A stretch of 64,000 nt of DNA, taken from NCBI GenBank assembly GCA_034190945.1, contig CM067221.1, positions 3,235,547-3,299,546 on the forward strand, given 5' to 3'. The translations under genes were made by a program, and so were the position numbers. Shown one piece after another: positions 21,828-34,540 of this stretch (its first letter is position 1; every line of letters begins with the position of its first letter). Below the pieces are notes generated by a model that was given only the letters and a program-made list of their open reading frames with translations, did no database searches and had not been told where the DNA came from. This DNA is from Octodonta nipae. Taxonomy: Eukaryota; Arthropoda; Insecta; Coleoptera; Chrysomelidae.

Positions 21828-24100
21828 TAGGGTTCCGTGTATACAATATTTCTGCCTCTGTCACATCATAGCACTTTTCTCCTAAACTACTGGACGGAAA
21901 AGGTTGAAATTTGGTATCAAAGTATAGTTTGGTGACCCGATCAGGAGTACATATCGTAAAAGAAAAAAATTGTGTTTAGGGGTACTTCTGGGGGGAAAAA
22001 CTAAAAAAAATCGACCGTCCCCCCCCTGATCACCGAAAGTACTGAGCCTAAAATTTTGAAAAAAATAGGAAATATAGAACGTTGCCCGAACTTTACAGGA
22101 AAAATAAGGAGAAACTATTGATAGTAATTTTAGGGGGCAAATTATAGAATTAAATAAAAATTTAAAAACAAAAAAAATTTTCAAACGCATCATGTAATAT
22201 ATCAAATGAAAGGTCTCATTCTGAGGAACACAAATATATTTTTTTCATATTTAAAAAAAATATTTAAAAAGATATTAACGAAAATATACCAAAATTTACC
22301 CATTCCCCCCCCTCCTTATCTCCGAAACTATAAAACGTAAAGTTTTGAAAAAAATTAGAGGTATAGGTTCTGACCTGAAGTTTACTGAAAAAATAAGGAG
22401 AAACCTCTACCTTTAATTTTGGGGGGCAAATTATAGAATTAAACGAAAAATATTAAATTAAAATTGTTTCTAACCCATCATGGTATATATCAAATGAAAG
22501 GGCTCATTGTGACGAAAACAAAAATATTTTTTTCATATTTTTAAAAGAAATAAATTAAAAGATATTAACAAAAATATAAAAAAATTTACCAATCCCCCCC
22601 TATCTTCGAAACCATAAGCTGGAAAATTTTGAAAAAACAATCGAGGTATAGCCCCTCACCTGAACTTTACTGGAAAAATAAGGAAAAACCCTAATATTCA
22701 TTTTGGGGGGCAAATTATAGAAATAAATAGAAAATATAAAATTAAAATTGTTTCTAACTCATCATGTTATATATCAAATGAAAGGGCTCATGATGAAGAA
22801 AACAATCATAGTTTTTTCATAATTTAAAAATAATTTGTTAAAACGTTTTTTGTATTGGATAGGTGATAATTTTTCTAAGAAATATGCGCTGTTTTTAAGG
22901 TAAGAGTTAGACGTACCTACCAGTAAGTGGTGAAATAATTTTTAAAAGAAATTTTGAGAGAACACTCCATGGAGAATTTATCAATTGGTCTTAATAGAAA
23001 GTCGGGTTTATGAATGTTAGGTAACCCATATAAATGTGGGATTAAGATTAGTGTGGAGTGAGATTTTTACGTTCTTATAAAATAAATTAATTAAAAGATA
23101 TTAACAAAAATATAAAAATTTTTACCCATCCTCCCCTATCTCCGAAACCATAAGCTGGAAAATTTTGAAAAAACGATCGAGGTATAGCCCCTCACTTGAA
23201 CTTTACTGGAAAAATAAGGAAAAACCCCTAATATTCATTTTGGGGGGCAAATTATAGAATTAAATGGAAAATAAAAAATTAAAATGGTTTCTAAGGGGTC
23301 ATGTAATATATCAACTCACAGGGCTCATTATGAGAAATACAAATATATTTTTTTAATTTTTTCTCCCCGTTATTCCCCAAACTAAAAGACCTCAATTTTT
23401 TTGTTTATAGGAAAATATGAAAAAAATCCTAATTCTATTATTTGGCCCCCAAATAATAGAATTAAACGGATAATAAATTATTAGAAAACCCCTATAGTAA
23501 TTTTAGGGACAAATTATACAATTAAATGGAAAATGAAGATTAAATTTTCAAACACATCATGTAATATATTAGATAAAAGGCTCATTATGTGAATTACAAA
23601 TATATCATATTTTTAAATCAAAAATATTAAACATCTACTTAATTCCCACTTTAGAAACTACACTATTTAAATTTTGAAAAATACATTTTATTTATGTTTT
23701 TAAATAATTTGAATAACAGATTAAATAATTTATAATTTAAACATTTCACGGATAATTTTCTCTTCCATATTCTGTGCGAATTTTCTTCCAACTTCTGAAC
23801 AACTTTCACCAAATTTAAAATAACTAGCTGTCGCCCAGTGGTCGAAATTCGACCAATTGTGTCAATATCTCTGGCAGGTTAAGTAGCCTGAAAATTTTAT
23901 CGTGACATTCTATCCTAGGACTTTAGGGAGAACTGCAATTACACGGAACGGTTCCAGTATCGGAACCTCTGTGTTATAGTTTCCTCGAAAATCCTAGATG
24001 TCGGTCTTACATCTCGCTTTCACAAATAAGTAACGAAATTTAGGTTTTTTTCAGATATAATTCATAGGACTTTATTTGTGTTCAAATTCGTAATTGTTAA
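21828..24100 (+). repeat. Composite non-coding repeat, copy B, with ~290-bp tandem units
   Basis: It begins AGGGTTCCGT, with TACTGGACGGAAAAGGTTG downstream. At least four units of a ~285-290-bp repeat follow. The marker AAAATAAGGAGAAAC-like string lies near 22102, 22392, 22676 and 23212; the larger last step is due to a 230-bp unrelated insertion at about 22850-23080. Each unit holds GGGGGGCAAATTATAGA and CATCATGTAATATATCAAAT. No open frame of meaning was seen. Units differ by several percent and by small indels. Confidence 0.75.
23747..23825 (-). mobile_element. Fragment of DD41D beta transposase 5' coding region
   Basis: The reverse complement matches about 28945-29015 of family beta copy 2 almost base for base (KFGESCAEVGRKF region). 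It is an isolated piece of about 80 bp inside composite repeat B. Confidence 0.7.
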
Positions 24101-24109
24101 TTTAATATG

Positions 24110-24830
24110 ACAACAATTCAACCGCTAATGGGCTTCCCTACATATTTATTTTTTCTAACCTCCCTGTATAGCTATAATTAAAATCCTCATTATAATAATT
24201 CCATCTCACTAAATATTTCCACCACTCTGGATATGCAACTGCTCATGGAGCACGCATAATATTTTTTAACATTTTTGAACCACCCGGTAAACCATTCTGT
24301 ATATGCCACTGCCTATGAGCCACTGTATGTACTCTTTTTGTTTATGAAATTTTTAACTATCTTCTGTAACTATAATTCTACTCCGACCTATATTTTAATC
24401 ATCATATATATGGAACTCTTCGTGGGCTACTCTATAAATCATTTCCTTTTCTAACATTTTTTATCATCATCCTGTATATCTATAATTCCTCTCACCCTAT
24501 ATTTCATCCTCCCTATATATACAACTGCTTATGGGTTACGAAATGTTGCATTTCCATTTCCGCCACCCTGTATAACTGTAATTCTACTGCACCTTCTATT
24601 CTAAGAACTCTGTAAAATCAAATGCTAATGGGCTTTCCTATATAGTTATTTTATTAGTTATAATTGCACTCTACTCTATATTTTAAACACACGATATATG
24701 GTACTGCTTATGTGCCACCCACGAAAAAAATGATTTCTAACATATTTAGAATCGCCCTGTATAATTATAATATACAACGATTACTTTACCACTAAACAAT
24801 AACAACGCTTGCATGCCACTTCCAGAAGTA
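24110..24830 (+). repeat. Degenerate ~100-bp tandem array
   Basis: Repeated variants of ACCCTGTATAACTATAATTC, then TATATTTCAACCATCCTGTA, then CAACTGCTTATGGGCCAC. The same array in reverse orientation is at 12790-13320, and in the same orientation within foldback F copies (about 16080-16690 and 26930-27540). Confidence 0.65.
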
Positions 24831-25970
24831 CATGCTCTAAGTATATAACAGCATTGGTCCCTATATAGATAATTACTCAATGTTTTGAGTCTGGCGGCGG
24901 CGGCACATTCAGTTGTTTGGCGTTGACATTATGGACGTAAATAATGAATTTTTATTATATTTTATGTAATGAATGAACCAATATTATAAATTAATAGTAG
25001 CATTCTGCAATGCAGGTCGTCAGTGGCTACTAAACAAAACAAAAATGAAGAAAATCGGTTGAGTGACAGAGGAGAAAATGGTACCTAATCGTTTTGTCTT
25101 TGCCTATTTATATATAGATTTTTAATAATAAACACGCGTCGCTCACTCGTATATCTCTGCATTTTTAATAACCGGAATATTCCTACTTGTTATCTGTCAA
25201 ATAACATATGATATTCTAGAACAAAAAATATAAATGGCGGCAAATTTAAAAATTAACCTCAAATTGGAACACCCTTTGTGTTTTACCAAAACAATATTAA
25301 AATGAAACACTCCTTCTGGGGTGATTTTTCAGTCAGTTTCAGTTACGCAAAAAGGAGACACAATTTCCCGTATTGTGTTGATCACAACAATTGAATCGGG
25401 ACTTCATTGTTACTCCTCGTACAGCGATTTTGCGCTTTTTTCGCTAAACAAATGAACGGAGAGAAGTCAACTTAACTGATGATGGTATTTACGGAAATAA
25501 ATTACTTCCCTTGCGTTGTGGTTTTATTCATTAGCACGATGTTTCTCAATTAGAGGGGTTGTAATTTTCGGAGGGCTTCTGTAGATTCTCTCCAGAACCA
25601 GATGTCAAGTTCGTGCAGTCTTTTGTTTCTGTTTATGGAGTAAATCGTAAACAAGTTAGCATCTCAATGGTGGACAACAGTAAGTTTCTGAAGTGGTTTC
25701 TGCAAATTACATTGCAGATTGTGTTGTTTCTATCGTTGCATTTTGACGCCTGAATAATAACTTGATGGATTTAAACTAAGTTTATGAATAATACTAGTTT
25801 GTAACTTTATACAAATGGGGATTTGTACCGCAATGTAAACAGTTGTTAGTAAACTGGACAGCTGTAATAGCGAGAAGTGGGTTTCCTCTAATATATTGCA
25901 AAGCATTTCGAAAAAGCCTAGTATAAATTCTAAGTTAATATTATTTTTGGTTTGAATTTTTCTGATTTTT
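24831..25970. other. Mostly unrecognised; isolated DD41D beta right end and a short shared repeat
   Basis: 25240-25276 carries the AACCTCAAATTGGAACACCC terminus of DD41D beta without the rest of an element. 25281-25320 (TTTTACCAAAACAATATTAA, then CTCCTTCTGGG) is repeated at 31214-31255. An open frame on the minus strand at 25730-26035 shows no family resemblance and overlaps the start of composite repeat C. Confidence 0.5.
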
Positions 25971-28830
25971 AGGGTTCCGTATATACAATATACGGATACC
26001 CTTATAATATCACTCAGGATTTCTGCCTCTGTCACATCACAGCCATTTTCTCCTAAACTACTGGACGGAAGAGGTTGAAATTTGGTATCAATGTATAGTT
26101 TGGTGACCCGATCAGGAGTACATATCGTAAAAGAAGAAATTTTGATTTTATGGGTACTTCTGGGGGGAATAACTAAAAAAATCGACCCCCACCCTGATCT
26201 CCGAAATTACTGAGCCTAAATTTTTGAAAATAAAACATTTTTTAAAAAAATATATAACCGACTTCTACCTATAACTATAAAGCCAAAAATAATTATAACA
26301 AAATACAACTCTAGCAAATAAATAACAAATTCAATGTTGTTAGGTACCTACCCAGGAAGTAAAAAATGTAAACATTAAAATGTGCTTATTCTGTACAAAT
26401 TAATTACCAACCAATCTAGTATATTTTGAAGCTGGTGCCAAGCAAATCTAAAATTCTTCATGGCGTACTTATCTACTAATTCATCAAACTTGATTGTTGC
26501 TTGGCACCGACTTCAAAAATATACTAGATTGGTAGGTAATTAATTTGTACAGAATGAGCACCTTTTAATGTTTACATTTTTACTTCCTGGGTAGGTACCT
26601 AACAACATTGAATGTGTTATTTATTTGATAGAATTGTATTTTGTAATAATTATTTTTAGCTTTTTAGTTATAGGTAGAAGTCGGTTATATATATTTTTTA
26701 AATGTTTTATTTTCAAGTTTTTACTATGTTTTTGAACTCAGGTAGTTTTCATTCTTTATTTTTTATTTTGTATGTATAACCTTAATAGACAGAACCAGGT
26801 AAAATCGAAAGCCTCATCATTACACAATGATACATTCTCATTTAAATTGACAGGTAAATCTTTACGAATAAGCCCAAAATATATTTATGCCTTATTGACT
26901 ACGCCATGTAACCTTTTTTCAACTTTTTTTGACAACCCTGTATAACTATAGATAATTCCACTCCAACCTATGTACCAACCATCCTGTACATACGACTGCC
27001 CACGGACAAGCATACATTTGTTTGCTGCCTTCTATAGGACGGAGTAGAATCCATCCCATATATACGGAGCCAAATCCGTCCTATATTGCAACCATATTAT
27101 ATAACTCCTCGTGGGCTAGCCCACAAATTAGTTCATTTTTTACATTTTATATTATCGTCCGTTCTAACATTAATTCCTCTCCACACTTTATGCAACTTCT
27201 TATAGGCTATAAAAGAAATAATTTTTTAATCACACTGTATAAATATAATTCAACTCCAGCATATATTTCAACCATCCTGTATATGATTTGGTTATGTCCA
27301 CATCATATAACAGGTTTTTAATCACCCTATATAATTTTAATTTCACATTTTTTCCAACATTTTTATACCACCAAACGTTCAGTCCACCCTATATACCAAC
27401 CATCCTGTATAAGCGGCTGTCTATGGACCACTATCATTCTAGTCCGTCCTATATTTCAATCTTCGTATAAATGCAACTCCTTCTATCACTTTACTTTGTG
27501 ATTTTGTTTGCTATAACTAAACACCCTTTCTATAAACGTACTAAATAGCAGTTTAAAGTTTGACATGTGTTGTCACTGAATTTTCTATTAGGCCGGGAGA
27601 ATGTGTAAAACAAAAGCACCGTCATCGCAAAATGGAAAAATTTACATTTAAATAGGTATTTGCCTGGTATACAAACAAAACGAACTTGGTACTTGTTGAT
27701 TTAAGGAGCCGAAAATACTATGCTTTACTACCTATATGCTTGAGATGTACATAGAAAATTTTCAAATTCTCAATTAAAACTTCCAGTGCCTCAAATTACC
27801 GCACTATTAAGTTGGAATTAAAATATTTATGAGGAAATGTCCGTTATGTCATTTCGGTGAAATTTTTGAAAAGAATTTTGGAATTTTCGGCGATTTTCGA
27901 TTAAACGTTAAAAAACTATACACATCCATAAGGAGTTATCGAAAAATAGATTAAAATATTAGGGATATTGGTCGATTTCCATGCACGCGTGTGTTCATTC
28001 ACAAATTTTATCACTTTACCAATAGAATTCTTTTCCAAAATTTGAAATTTCACCAATCCGAATATATACTCTATTAAACAAGACCATATTCATTCAAAAC
28101 GGTGCACCACAGGAGAAGAAATCAGGTAACATACATACAAAAAAAAGCGAAAAAATACGCGACGAATTGATAACCTCCTCCTTTTTTGAAGTCGGTTAAA
28201 AATAGGAAGTATAGAACGTTGCCCGAACTTTACAGGAAAAATAAGGAGAAACCATTAATATTAATTTGGGGGAAGGGGGGCAAATTATATAATTAAATGA
28301 AAATTTAAAAATAAAAAAAATTTCAAACGCATCATGTAATACATCAAATGAAAGGTCTCATTCTGAGGAACACAAATATATTTTTTTCATATTTTAAAAA
28401 AATATATTTAAAAAGATATTAACGAAAATATACCAAAATTTACCCATCCCCCCCTTATCTCCGAAACTATAAAACGTAAAGTTTTGAAAAAATTAGAGGT
28501 ATAGGTTCTGATCTGAAGTTTACTGGAAAAATAAGGAGAAACCTCTAATTTTAATTTTGGGGGGCAAATTACAGAATTAAATGGAAAATATAAAATTAAA
28601 ATTGTGTCTAACCCATCATGTTATATATAAAATGATAAAATGACGAAAACAAATATATTTTTTTCATATTTTAAAACTAAATTAATTAAAAGGTATTAAC
28701 AAAAATATAAAAAAATTTACCCACTCCGACCCCCTTATCTCCGAAACCATAAGCTGGAAAATTTTGAAAAAAAAATGGAGGTATAGCTCCTCACCCGAAC
28801 TTTATTGGAAAAATAAGGAGAAATCCCTAA
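25971..28830 (+). repeat. Composite non-coding repeat, copy C, split by foldback F copy 2
   Basis: The first part (25971-26240) matches copy B from AGGGTTCCGT through GACCCGATCAGGAGTAC to CTGAGCCTAAA-TTTTGAAA. The second part (28199-28830) resumes with AGGAAGTATAGAACGTTGCC, exactly where copy B continues, and contains about two and a half of the ~290-bp units. The 2-kb foldback F copy lies between. The array stops abruptly at 28830. Confidence 0.8.
26254..28198 (+). mobile_element. Foldback element F, copy 2 (nested)
   Basis: It has the same order as copy 1: ATAACCGACTTC, hairpin arm 26254-26445, loop, arm 26497-26689, body with ~100-bp degenerate repeats, and the end GAAGTCGGTTAA. Its A-rich borders and the AAAATA flanks on both sides could be a target duplication, but low complexity prevents a firm call. 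Insertion into composite repeat C shows that F moved after that repeat was in place. Confidence 0.78.
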
Positions 28831-28837
28831 TATTCAT

Positions 28838-28866
28838 TGCGTCGCCGGTCATGGTCATTGGGTCCA
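28838..28866 (+). mobile_element. Tiny PLE-A 3' UTR fragment
   Basis: GCGTCGCCGGTCATGGTCAT and the following GGGTCCAAT match the PLE-A UTR near 19155-19180 and 51670-51690. Confidence 0.55.
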
Positions 28867-28887
28867 ATGACTAACATAGGATTATTT

Positions 28888-29873
28888 CAGTTATTAAAAA
28901 TGGAGAGATATACGATTGAGCAACGCGTGTTTATTATTAAAAATTATTTTAAATTTGGTGAAAGTTGTGCAGAAGTTGGAAGAAAATTTCGTACAGAATA
29001 TGGAAGAGAAAATTGTCCGTCAAATTACCATTGAAAAAATTGTTCAAAAATTTGTGGAAACGGGTTCAGTAAAAGATGAAAAAATCAAAACATATCATCG
29101 TAGTGGATGTCCAGAAGAAAATATTGCAGCTGTTACTGCTAGTGTTGTTGAACAACCAAAAACATCAATTCGTCATCGTGCACAGCAATTGAACATTCCA
29201 AAAACTTTATTCAGCAAATTGTCGATTCTAGGGTGAAGCAAATCCATGGGAAATAATGGAAAGACCGATGCATCCACAAAAAGTAACTGTTTGGTGTGGT
29301 TTTTGGGCTGGTGGAGTGATTGGTCCATACTTTTTTTGAAGATGACAATGGAAATGCTGTTACTTTGAATGGTGATCGATATCGAACGATGATTACTAAG
29401 TTTTTGTGGGATGAACTGGAGCATATTGCTGTGCAGAATATGTGGTTTCCAACAGGACGGTGCAACATGTCATTCAGCAGCAGAAACCACCAATCTTTTG
29501 AAACAAAAATTTGGTAATCGAATAATTGCTCGTAGAGAAAACAATAATTGGCCTCCTAGATCTTGCGATCTATCACCTCTAGATTTTTTCATATGGAGCT
29601 ATTTGAAAGAAAAGGTCTATGCCAACGACTCACAAACAATTGATGACCTTATTGACTGTTTTCAAGTAATTGAACCGCAGTTATGCCAGACAGTTATTAA
29701 AAATTTTGGCAAAAGATTAGAAGCTTGTCGTACGGCAGCAGGTGGTCACTTACAAGATTTTTCCATTACTAAACCGAAACAATTGTACTATCATTTGAAA
29801 TAAAAGATCATTCTCAAATAATTTGTGTATTTTATTAAAAATTTAAATATTAACCTCAAATTGGAACACTCTT
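28888..29873 (+). mobile_element. DD41D element, family beta, copy 2 with internal deletion
   Basis: The right terminus AACCTCAAATTGGAACACTC closes at 29873 before TA (29874-29875). No matching left inverted repeat is present before the start codon. It begins just after the PLE fragment, at the broken end of composite repeat C. Confidence 0.78.
28900..29803 (+). pseudogene. DD41D transposase pseudogene, family beta, copy 2
   Basis: The ATG at 28900 opens MERYTIEQRVFIIKNY, a helix-turn-helix start found in insect transposases of this type. A frameshift near 28990 moves it to a second frame (KIVQKFVETGSVKDEK, then a second helix-turn-helix ending IPKTLFSK). At about 29215 an internal deletion, bounded by a shared AGCAA-TTGTCGA stretch, joins this to GEANPWEIMERPMHPQ. 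The first catalytic Asp (SDEAHF in copy 1) is lost. An extra T near 29335 and an extra base near 29450 shift the frame again. Downstream, WFQQDGATCH and LSPLDFFIW keep the second and third Asp with 41 residues between. The C-terminus ends KQLYYHLK at 29803. Confidence 0.9.
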
Positions 29874-29875
29874 TA

Positions 29876-30830
29876 CAAGAAATTATTTTGCATTAAAAAT
29901 ATGGATCATGGATCTGAACCAGCAAATATCATATTTCAGTCAGCTGTAAAATAAAAAACCAAACAGCCCCTTAATTTAATTAATAACGTGGGTAAAATTC
30001 AAATTCTACGAAACATTGTCGTAAAATATCACTTTCACAAGAATAATTTTAATGAAATTATTACGTGAAAAGAATATTTTATACCATAAAAAAACTCATT
30101 TGCATTCAATTTGTGACAAAAACGTTGTTGGAAATACACACGAAATCAATTCTAGGGAGATTCTTGCGAATGGTGAATGGTAAAGTTTCTTTTATTAAAG
30201 GAACTGGTGCTTGAGAAAATTCAGGAAAAGAACACTTTATTTTTTTCTTCCTTGGATTGCGATCCATATTGCGTGATAAGCAGTAACATAGCCAGAAAGC
30301 TTCAATTTTTCTTGATTTGTTTGGATCTGTAACGAATGATTAAGGTAAGATGTATTACAAGAAAAGATGTTATAATTTCTAAGGATTCTTATAAAATCAA
30401 TTACATTTTTAATTAGATAAACGTATATTTGTTGAAGTTTATCTTAAATTGTAATAAAAACCATTCCTTTACTACTACGAAGATATTTGGTTGTTTTTTT
30501 AACCTGATACAAAAGAGATATGATAATGCGATATACAATAAATGATTACAGGTGAGAGAGGGTCTTCTTGATGCAATGAAAAGTATTGTGCCCCGAGTAT
30601 TAACTTTTCTCTCTGTATTTGCGGATAATAATAGATTCTTCTCTCTTTGAGTCTTACATGTGTTGAAACATTACTCGTAGCCAATGCTACAAAAAACTTT
30701 TTCACTGAATATTAATCGTTGCAACGACCTACTATCGGTATTTCAATTGCAATCACTTGAACGGTTATTTGTAAACTACCAGTAGCGAATAATTGCTTGC
30801 AATACAATTTAAATCTAATATCACATTTAG
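29876..30830. other. Unrecognised interval
   Basis: AT-rich sequence. A 68-codon minus-strand frame (30499-30705) has no recognisable motif. No repeat shared with the window was seen. Confidence 0.4.
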
Positions 30831-30834
30831 TACA

Positions 30835-31002
30835 ATGTCAAATAGACGTCTAAGACATACGGCCTTTAGAGACCGATTTTATACAAATCGAAATTGGACT
30901 GATGAGTAGTTAGGAGAACACGACCATCTTGTAAGTGTTCGAACGGTTTACCGTCGTGTAAGGTCTTTTGGACTGCTTTGTCGACCCGACGACGTCAACG
31001 AT
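30835..31002 (+). pseudogene. Tc1-like transposase N-terminal helix-turn-helix fragment
   Basis: From the ATG at 30835 the translation reads MSNRRLRHTAFRDRFY…NWTDE, then a TAG, then LGEHDHLVSVRTVYRRVRSFGL followed by a C-terminal RP. The spacing and the VSVRTVYRRVRSFGL helix resemble the paired-like DNA-binding domain of Tc1-type transposases. Only about 56 codons remain and no catalytic domain follows. Confidence 0.5.
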
Positions 31003-31357
31003 TACAGTAGTACAGATAAGAACATTGGAATGACAACAGGTTGTTTTCTTTTATGAAACTCGATTCTGCTTGGATGGACATGATGCCTGAAGAAGGGTCT
31101 AACCCTTCTTCTTGATGTCGAGGAGAAAGAGTCAACCTTAATTTGATGTACACACTATCTACAAACATAATATAAGAACTCCTTAGTGTTTTTATTCAAA
31201 TTTTAATCATCATCTTTTACCAAAACAATATTAAAGTTAAACATCTCCTTCTGGGTGTTCTTTGTTATATGTACCAAAGTTAGAAGTTAAGATTTTACCT
31301 CTCACCTTTTGTCTTAATAACTAAACCTTGGTAATATACACGAATTATACAATTCTA
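31003..31357. other. Unrecognised interval with a short shared repeat
   Basis: 31214-31255 matches 25281-25320. A direct repeat pair, AAGAAGGGTCTAACCCTTCT, lies near 31090. Nothing else was seen. Confidence 0.4.
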
Positions 31358-31359
31358 TA

Positions 31360-33297
31360 CAGTGATGGACAAATGTGTGGAACCAAGAAAATATCTCTGG
31401 AAATATTAGAGATATGAAAATGAAATTTGGAAGGTGGATATTGCAGTAGATTGCCTATTTGTTTCCAAAAATTTTTACAATTTTGAACTTCCTGTTTTAC
31501 CGGAAGTAATGTCGATTTTAAAATTTGCAATGAAACACCCTTTACAGTATTTTAGTTTCTAATGAAACATTTTATTGCGAATACAATAATATCGGGTTTG
31601 ATATTGTTTACTTCAATACCTACCGAGATATTAACAGAAAAGTAATTAAGGAAAGGAAAAATCTAATATCCATTAAAGGAATACATAGTCATAATTATTA
31701 ACTAAATCTAAGTGATTTTCAAAACATTGAAACTTAACTTAACTAAACTTAATGTATTAGATGTTCAAACTGAGCACTGGTTACTTCTTGACAATAAGCA
31801 AGTCGGTTTTTAAATTCTCTAGTAACATTAGCTATTATTTCTGGTGTAATTCTCTGGATGTCTTGAGTTATTCTTGCAGCTAATTCTTGCAAATTATTTG
31901 GTCTATCAACATAAACCTTAGACTTTAAGTAACCCCACAGAAAATAATCTAGTGGATTAAAATCGGGACTTCGCGCAGGCCATTCATAAGTACCCCTTCT
32001 ACCAATCCATCTGTGATGAAATGTCCTATCTAAATGATCTCGAACAATACGAGCGTAATGGGGTGGCGCTCCATCCTGCTGAAACCAGATATTATTTGGT
32101 AATTGTCCGTTTACCTCCAACGCCGGAATAACTTGTGTCTCCAAGAGCTGTAAATACCTATCTCCGTTTAAAGTTTCTTGTAGGAAGAAGAGTCCCACGA
32201 TTCTGTTGTTATAAATGCCGGCCCAAACGTTCAGTTTTTGGGGATGTTGTGTATGAGCCTCTTGTACCCAATTTGGATTACTTTGCGACCAGTAGCGGCA
32301 GTTATGTCGATTAATCGTACCATTTAAACAAAATGTAGCCTCGTCTGAAAACACCATTTCTTATAAAATTATTATGACGATTACAAATATCCATCATCGT
32401 TTCACAAAATTTCAAACGTCTGTCGAAATCGTCTTCGGAGAGTTCTTGAACGAGGCGAATTTTGTATGGATGATATTTTTCTCGTCTTAATATCCTTCCC
32501 ACTGAACGACGGCTAATTCCATGCATATTGGCGAGGTCGGTAGTGGATAAGTGAGGATTTTCTTCCAAAGATATAGCAACATTTTGAGCTACACTTTCAT
32601 TACTTGCACTTTTTAACCGTCCACTTTTTGGTAAATTGCTAACTGTTCCACTTGTGTCGTACCTTCGCAAAGTTTTCGTCACTACTGAACGGATTATTTG
32701 TGTATTCGGATGAACAATGTTAAAAAGGACACAAACTTCTTGATGCGTCCTTTTCCTCTCCCCATACCCAATCATCATTAATATTTCTATTCTTTCTCTT
32801 TCACTTTTTGACAACTACTGTCACTTCTGCAATGAATTTCATGGACTACTAAACTTGATTCAGATTTAATTTGCGCCTGATTTAAACAAACGCACGTGTA
32901 TTCGACTATGGGACAAGCAGTGTTGTTGTCTGTGACGGTATAATGCCACCGATTGGCCAATAGAAATAAAAATCCTTACCGAGCGATTTGTTTATATCGG
33001 GCGTAAATGAAATCTGAACCGAGTTTAGCTACCATCGAATTTTTCCTTTCCTTTGTTACTTTTCTGTTAATATCTCGGTAGATATTGAAGTAAACAATAT
33101 CAAACCCGATATTTTTGTATTCGCAATAAAATTTTTCATCAGAAACATTACTTCCGGTAAAACAGGAAGTTCAAAATTGTAAAAAAATTTGGAAACAAAT
33201 ATGCAATCTACTGCAGTATCCACCTTCCAAATTTCATTTTGATATCTCTAATAATTCCAGAGATATTTATTTGGTTCCACACATTTGCCCATCATTG
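31360..33297 (-). mobile_element. DD41D element, family gamma, copy 1
   Basis: The terminus CAGTGATGGACAAATGTGTG at 31360 is mirrored at 33297 (…TTTGCCCATCATTG). TA flanks are at 31358-31359 and 33298-33299. The inverted repeats are about 290 bp and contain CTTCCTGTTTTACCGGAAGT. Total length is 1938 bp, and the transposase reads on the minus strand. The sister copy is 48285-50245, in the opposite orientation. Confidence 0.93.
31749..32814 (-). pseudogene. DD41D transposase pseudogene, family gamma, copy 1
   Basis: The N-terminal half (32814 down to about 32355) begins KSERERIEILMMIGYGERKR and has two helix-turn-helix parts, the second reading STTDLANMHGISRRSVGRIL. Compared with copy 2 it lacks about 70 bases, including the ATG. 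A 2-base deletion in GTGGTG near 32352 breaks the frame just before the first catalytic Asp. The catalytic half is then open to its stop at 31749: SDEATF, WFQQDGAPPH and FNPLDYFLWG give all three Asp with 41 residues between the second and third. It ends QFEHLIH. The catalytic domain is intact, unlike copy 2. Confidence 0.93.
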
Positions 33298-33299
33298 TA

Positions 33300-33918
33300 T
33301 ATCTTGACAACTATCTTAGACCTGTACATGTGGTGCAATCTTAGCTATGTATAGTCTCATTTTAGATAGTTTGTCATCTCATAAAAAAATCCTATTCATT
33401 ATTTCCCTCATTATTTTTCACTGACTCACCATACATTTTTTTATTACAAGTAATTACAGTTATATCCAAGACTTTCTTATTCTTGAAATGCTGATCCACT
33501 AAACCTTTTTTTCAGATCATTGTTTTCCGGCTACGATCATCAATCTTATGGTCTTATTACTCATGTTTCCACCCATAACTCATTTCATATCCCGAAGATT
33601 GATATAAAAAGACAACCCTAACAATGAATCGTCGGCCAATATATCTTTTTCGTTTCATTTCACAACCGTATTTCAGTAAAGAATAGTGCTGAAAGTGGAA
33701 TTCTTTAGATGTAAAAAGAATTCCTGAAAGTATTTAATAATGATATCTTGTTGGTTTTCCATATAAATCCCTTTATCAGCGGGTGATCAGCGGAATGAAG
33801 GATTAGAGGAAGTACAGGATTTTGGATATAAATGAATTCTCATGTTTCTTCTATTGTACAATACCAGTAAAAATCGCGAAAATTACTTTCTACATTAATC
33901 TTTTATATTTACGCTAAT
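33300..33918. other. Unrecognised interval
   Basis: No coding or repeat feature recognised. Confidence 0.4.
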
Positions 33919-34061
33919 ACTGCGAGTTGGACTCGCATAAACTAAACAATTGTTTAATATATTTCAAATTCATAAAAAAATATATATTTACACTTTCAAG
34001 CGTTTCTCATAAAAAATATACATATTTCTCACATAGAGACTTTTTATTTTATTTGCCATCT

Positions 34062-34386
34062 TCACATTATTAATTTGATAAAGACTTCTTGGTAACCCAA
34101 CTCATCTGAAATGGTTGATTGAGCACTCCTGTATGATATTCCAACGTGTTCAGCAATTTCCAATACTGTAAGATGGCGGTCACCTTCAATCAGCTCACGA
34201 ATTGCGTAGATCTCGGCCATCTGAAAACTTTTTGTGCCAGTCGTACACTTGGGTCCTTGAAAGTGTTTCATTGCCGAACTGTGCAGATAGTCGACGCAAA
34301 ATTTCAGACGGTCTAACGCCCTCCCGCGCCAAAAATTTGATAACAACACGTTGCGCAACAGACGTATGCACCTCTTGCTCTGACAT
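34062..34386 (-). pseudogene. Mariner transposase DNA-binding domain pseudogene (second family)
   Basis: The ATG at 34386 starts MSEQEVHTSVAQRVVIKFLA, then EGVRPSEILRRLSAQFG and TLSRTQVYDWHKKFSDG, the first mariner helix-turn-helix with its conserved W-KF signature. A frameshift with a small deletion near 34200 leads into IYAIRELIEGDRHLTVLEIA and VGISYRSAQSTISDELGY, the second helix-turn-helix. The catalytic domain is missing. It is closer to a GVQW3/SETMAR-labelled mariner type than to the 1.3-kb family in this window (recalled, not searched). Confidence 0.85.
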
Positions 34387-34540
34387 GATGCTACTAACAG
34401 CGTATGGACTACGCCTCGCCAAACCGACGAACTCCCCTCTTCTTAACATCCCTTCCTAACATATATCGAGACGTCACGCCACTCGAATTACCTACAGGGC
34501 GAGAAACAGAAAAGTCCGGTTCATATTTGATTCACCCTCG
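34062..34540 (-). mobile_element. 5' fragment of a second mariner family
   Basis: The outer end is CGAGGGTGAATCAAATATGA on the minus strand, starting at 34540 beside TATA. It resembles, but differs from, the CGAGGGCTGCC end of the main mariner family. Only the DNA-binding part of the transposase remains, and no 3' end is present. Confidence 0.75.

Noticed and set aside
27022..27470. Open frames of 99 and 60 codons rich in YIPTILY-like repeats
   Set aside because: They arise from translation of the ~100-bp non-coding tandem array in foldback F.
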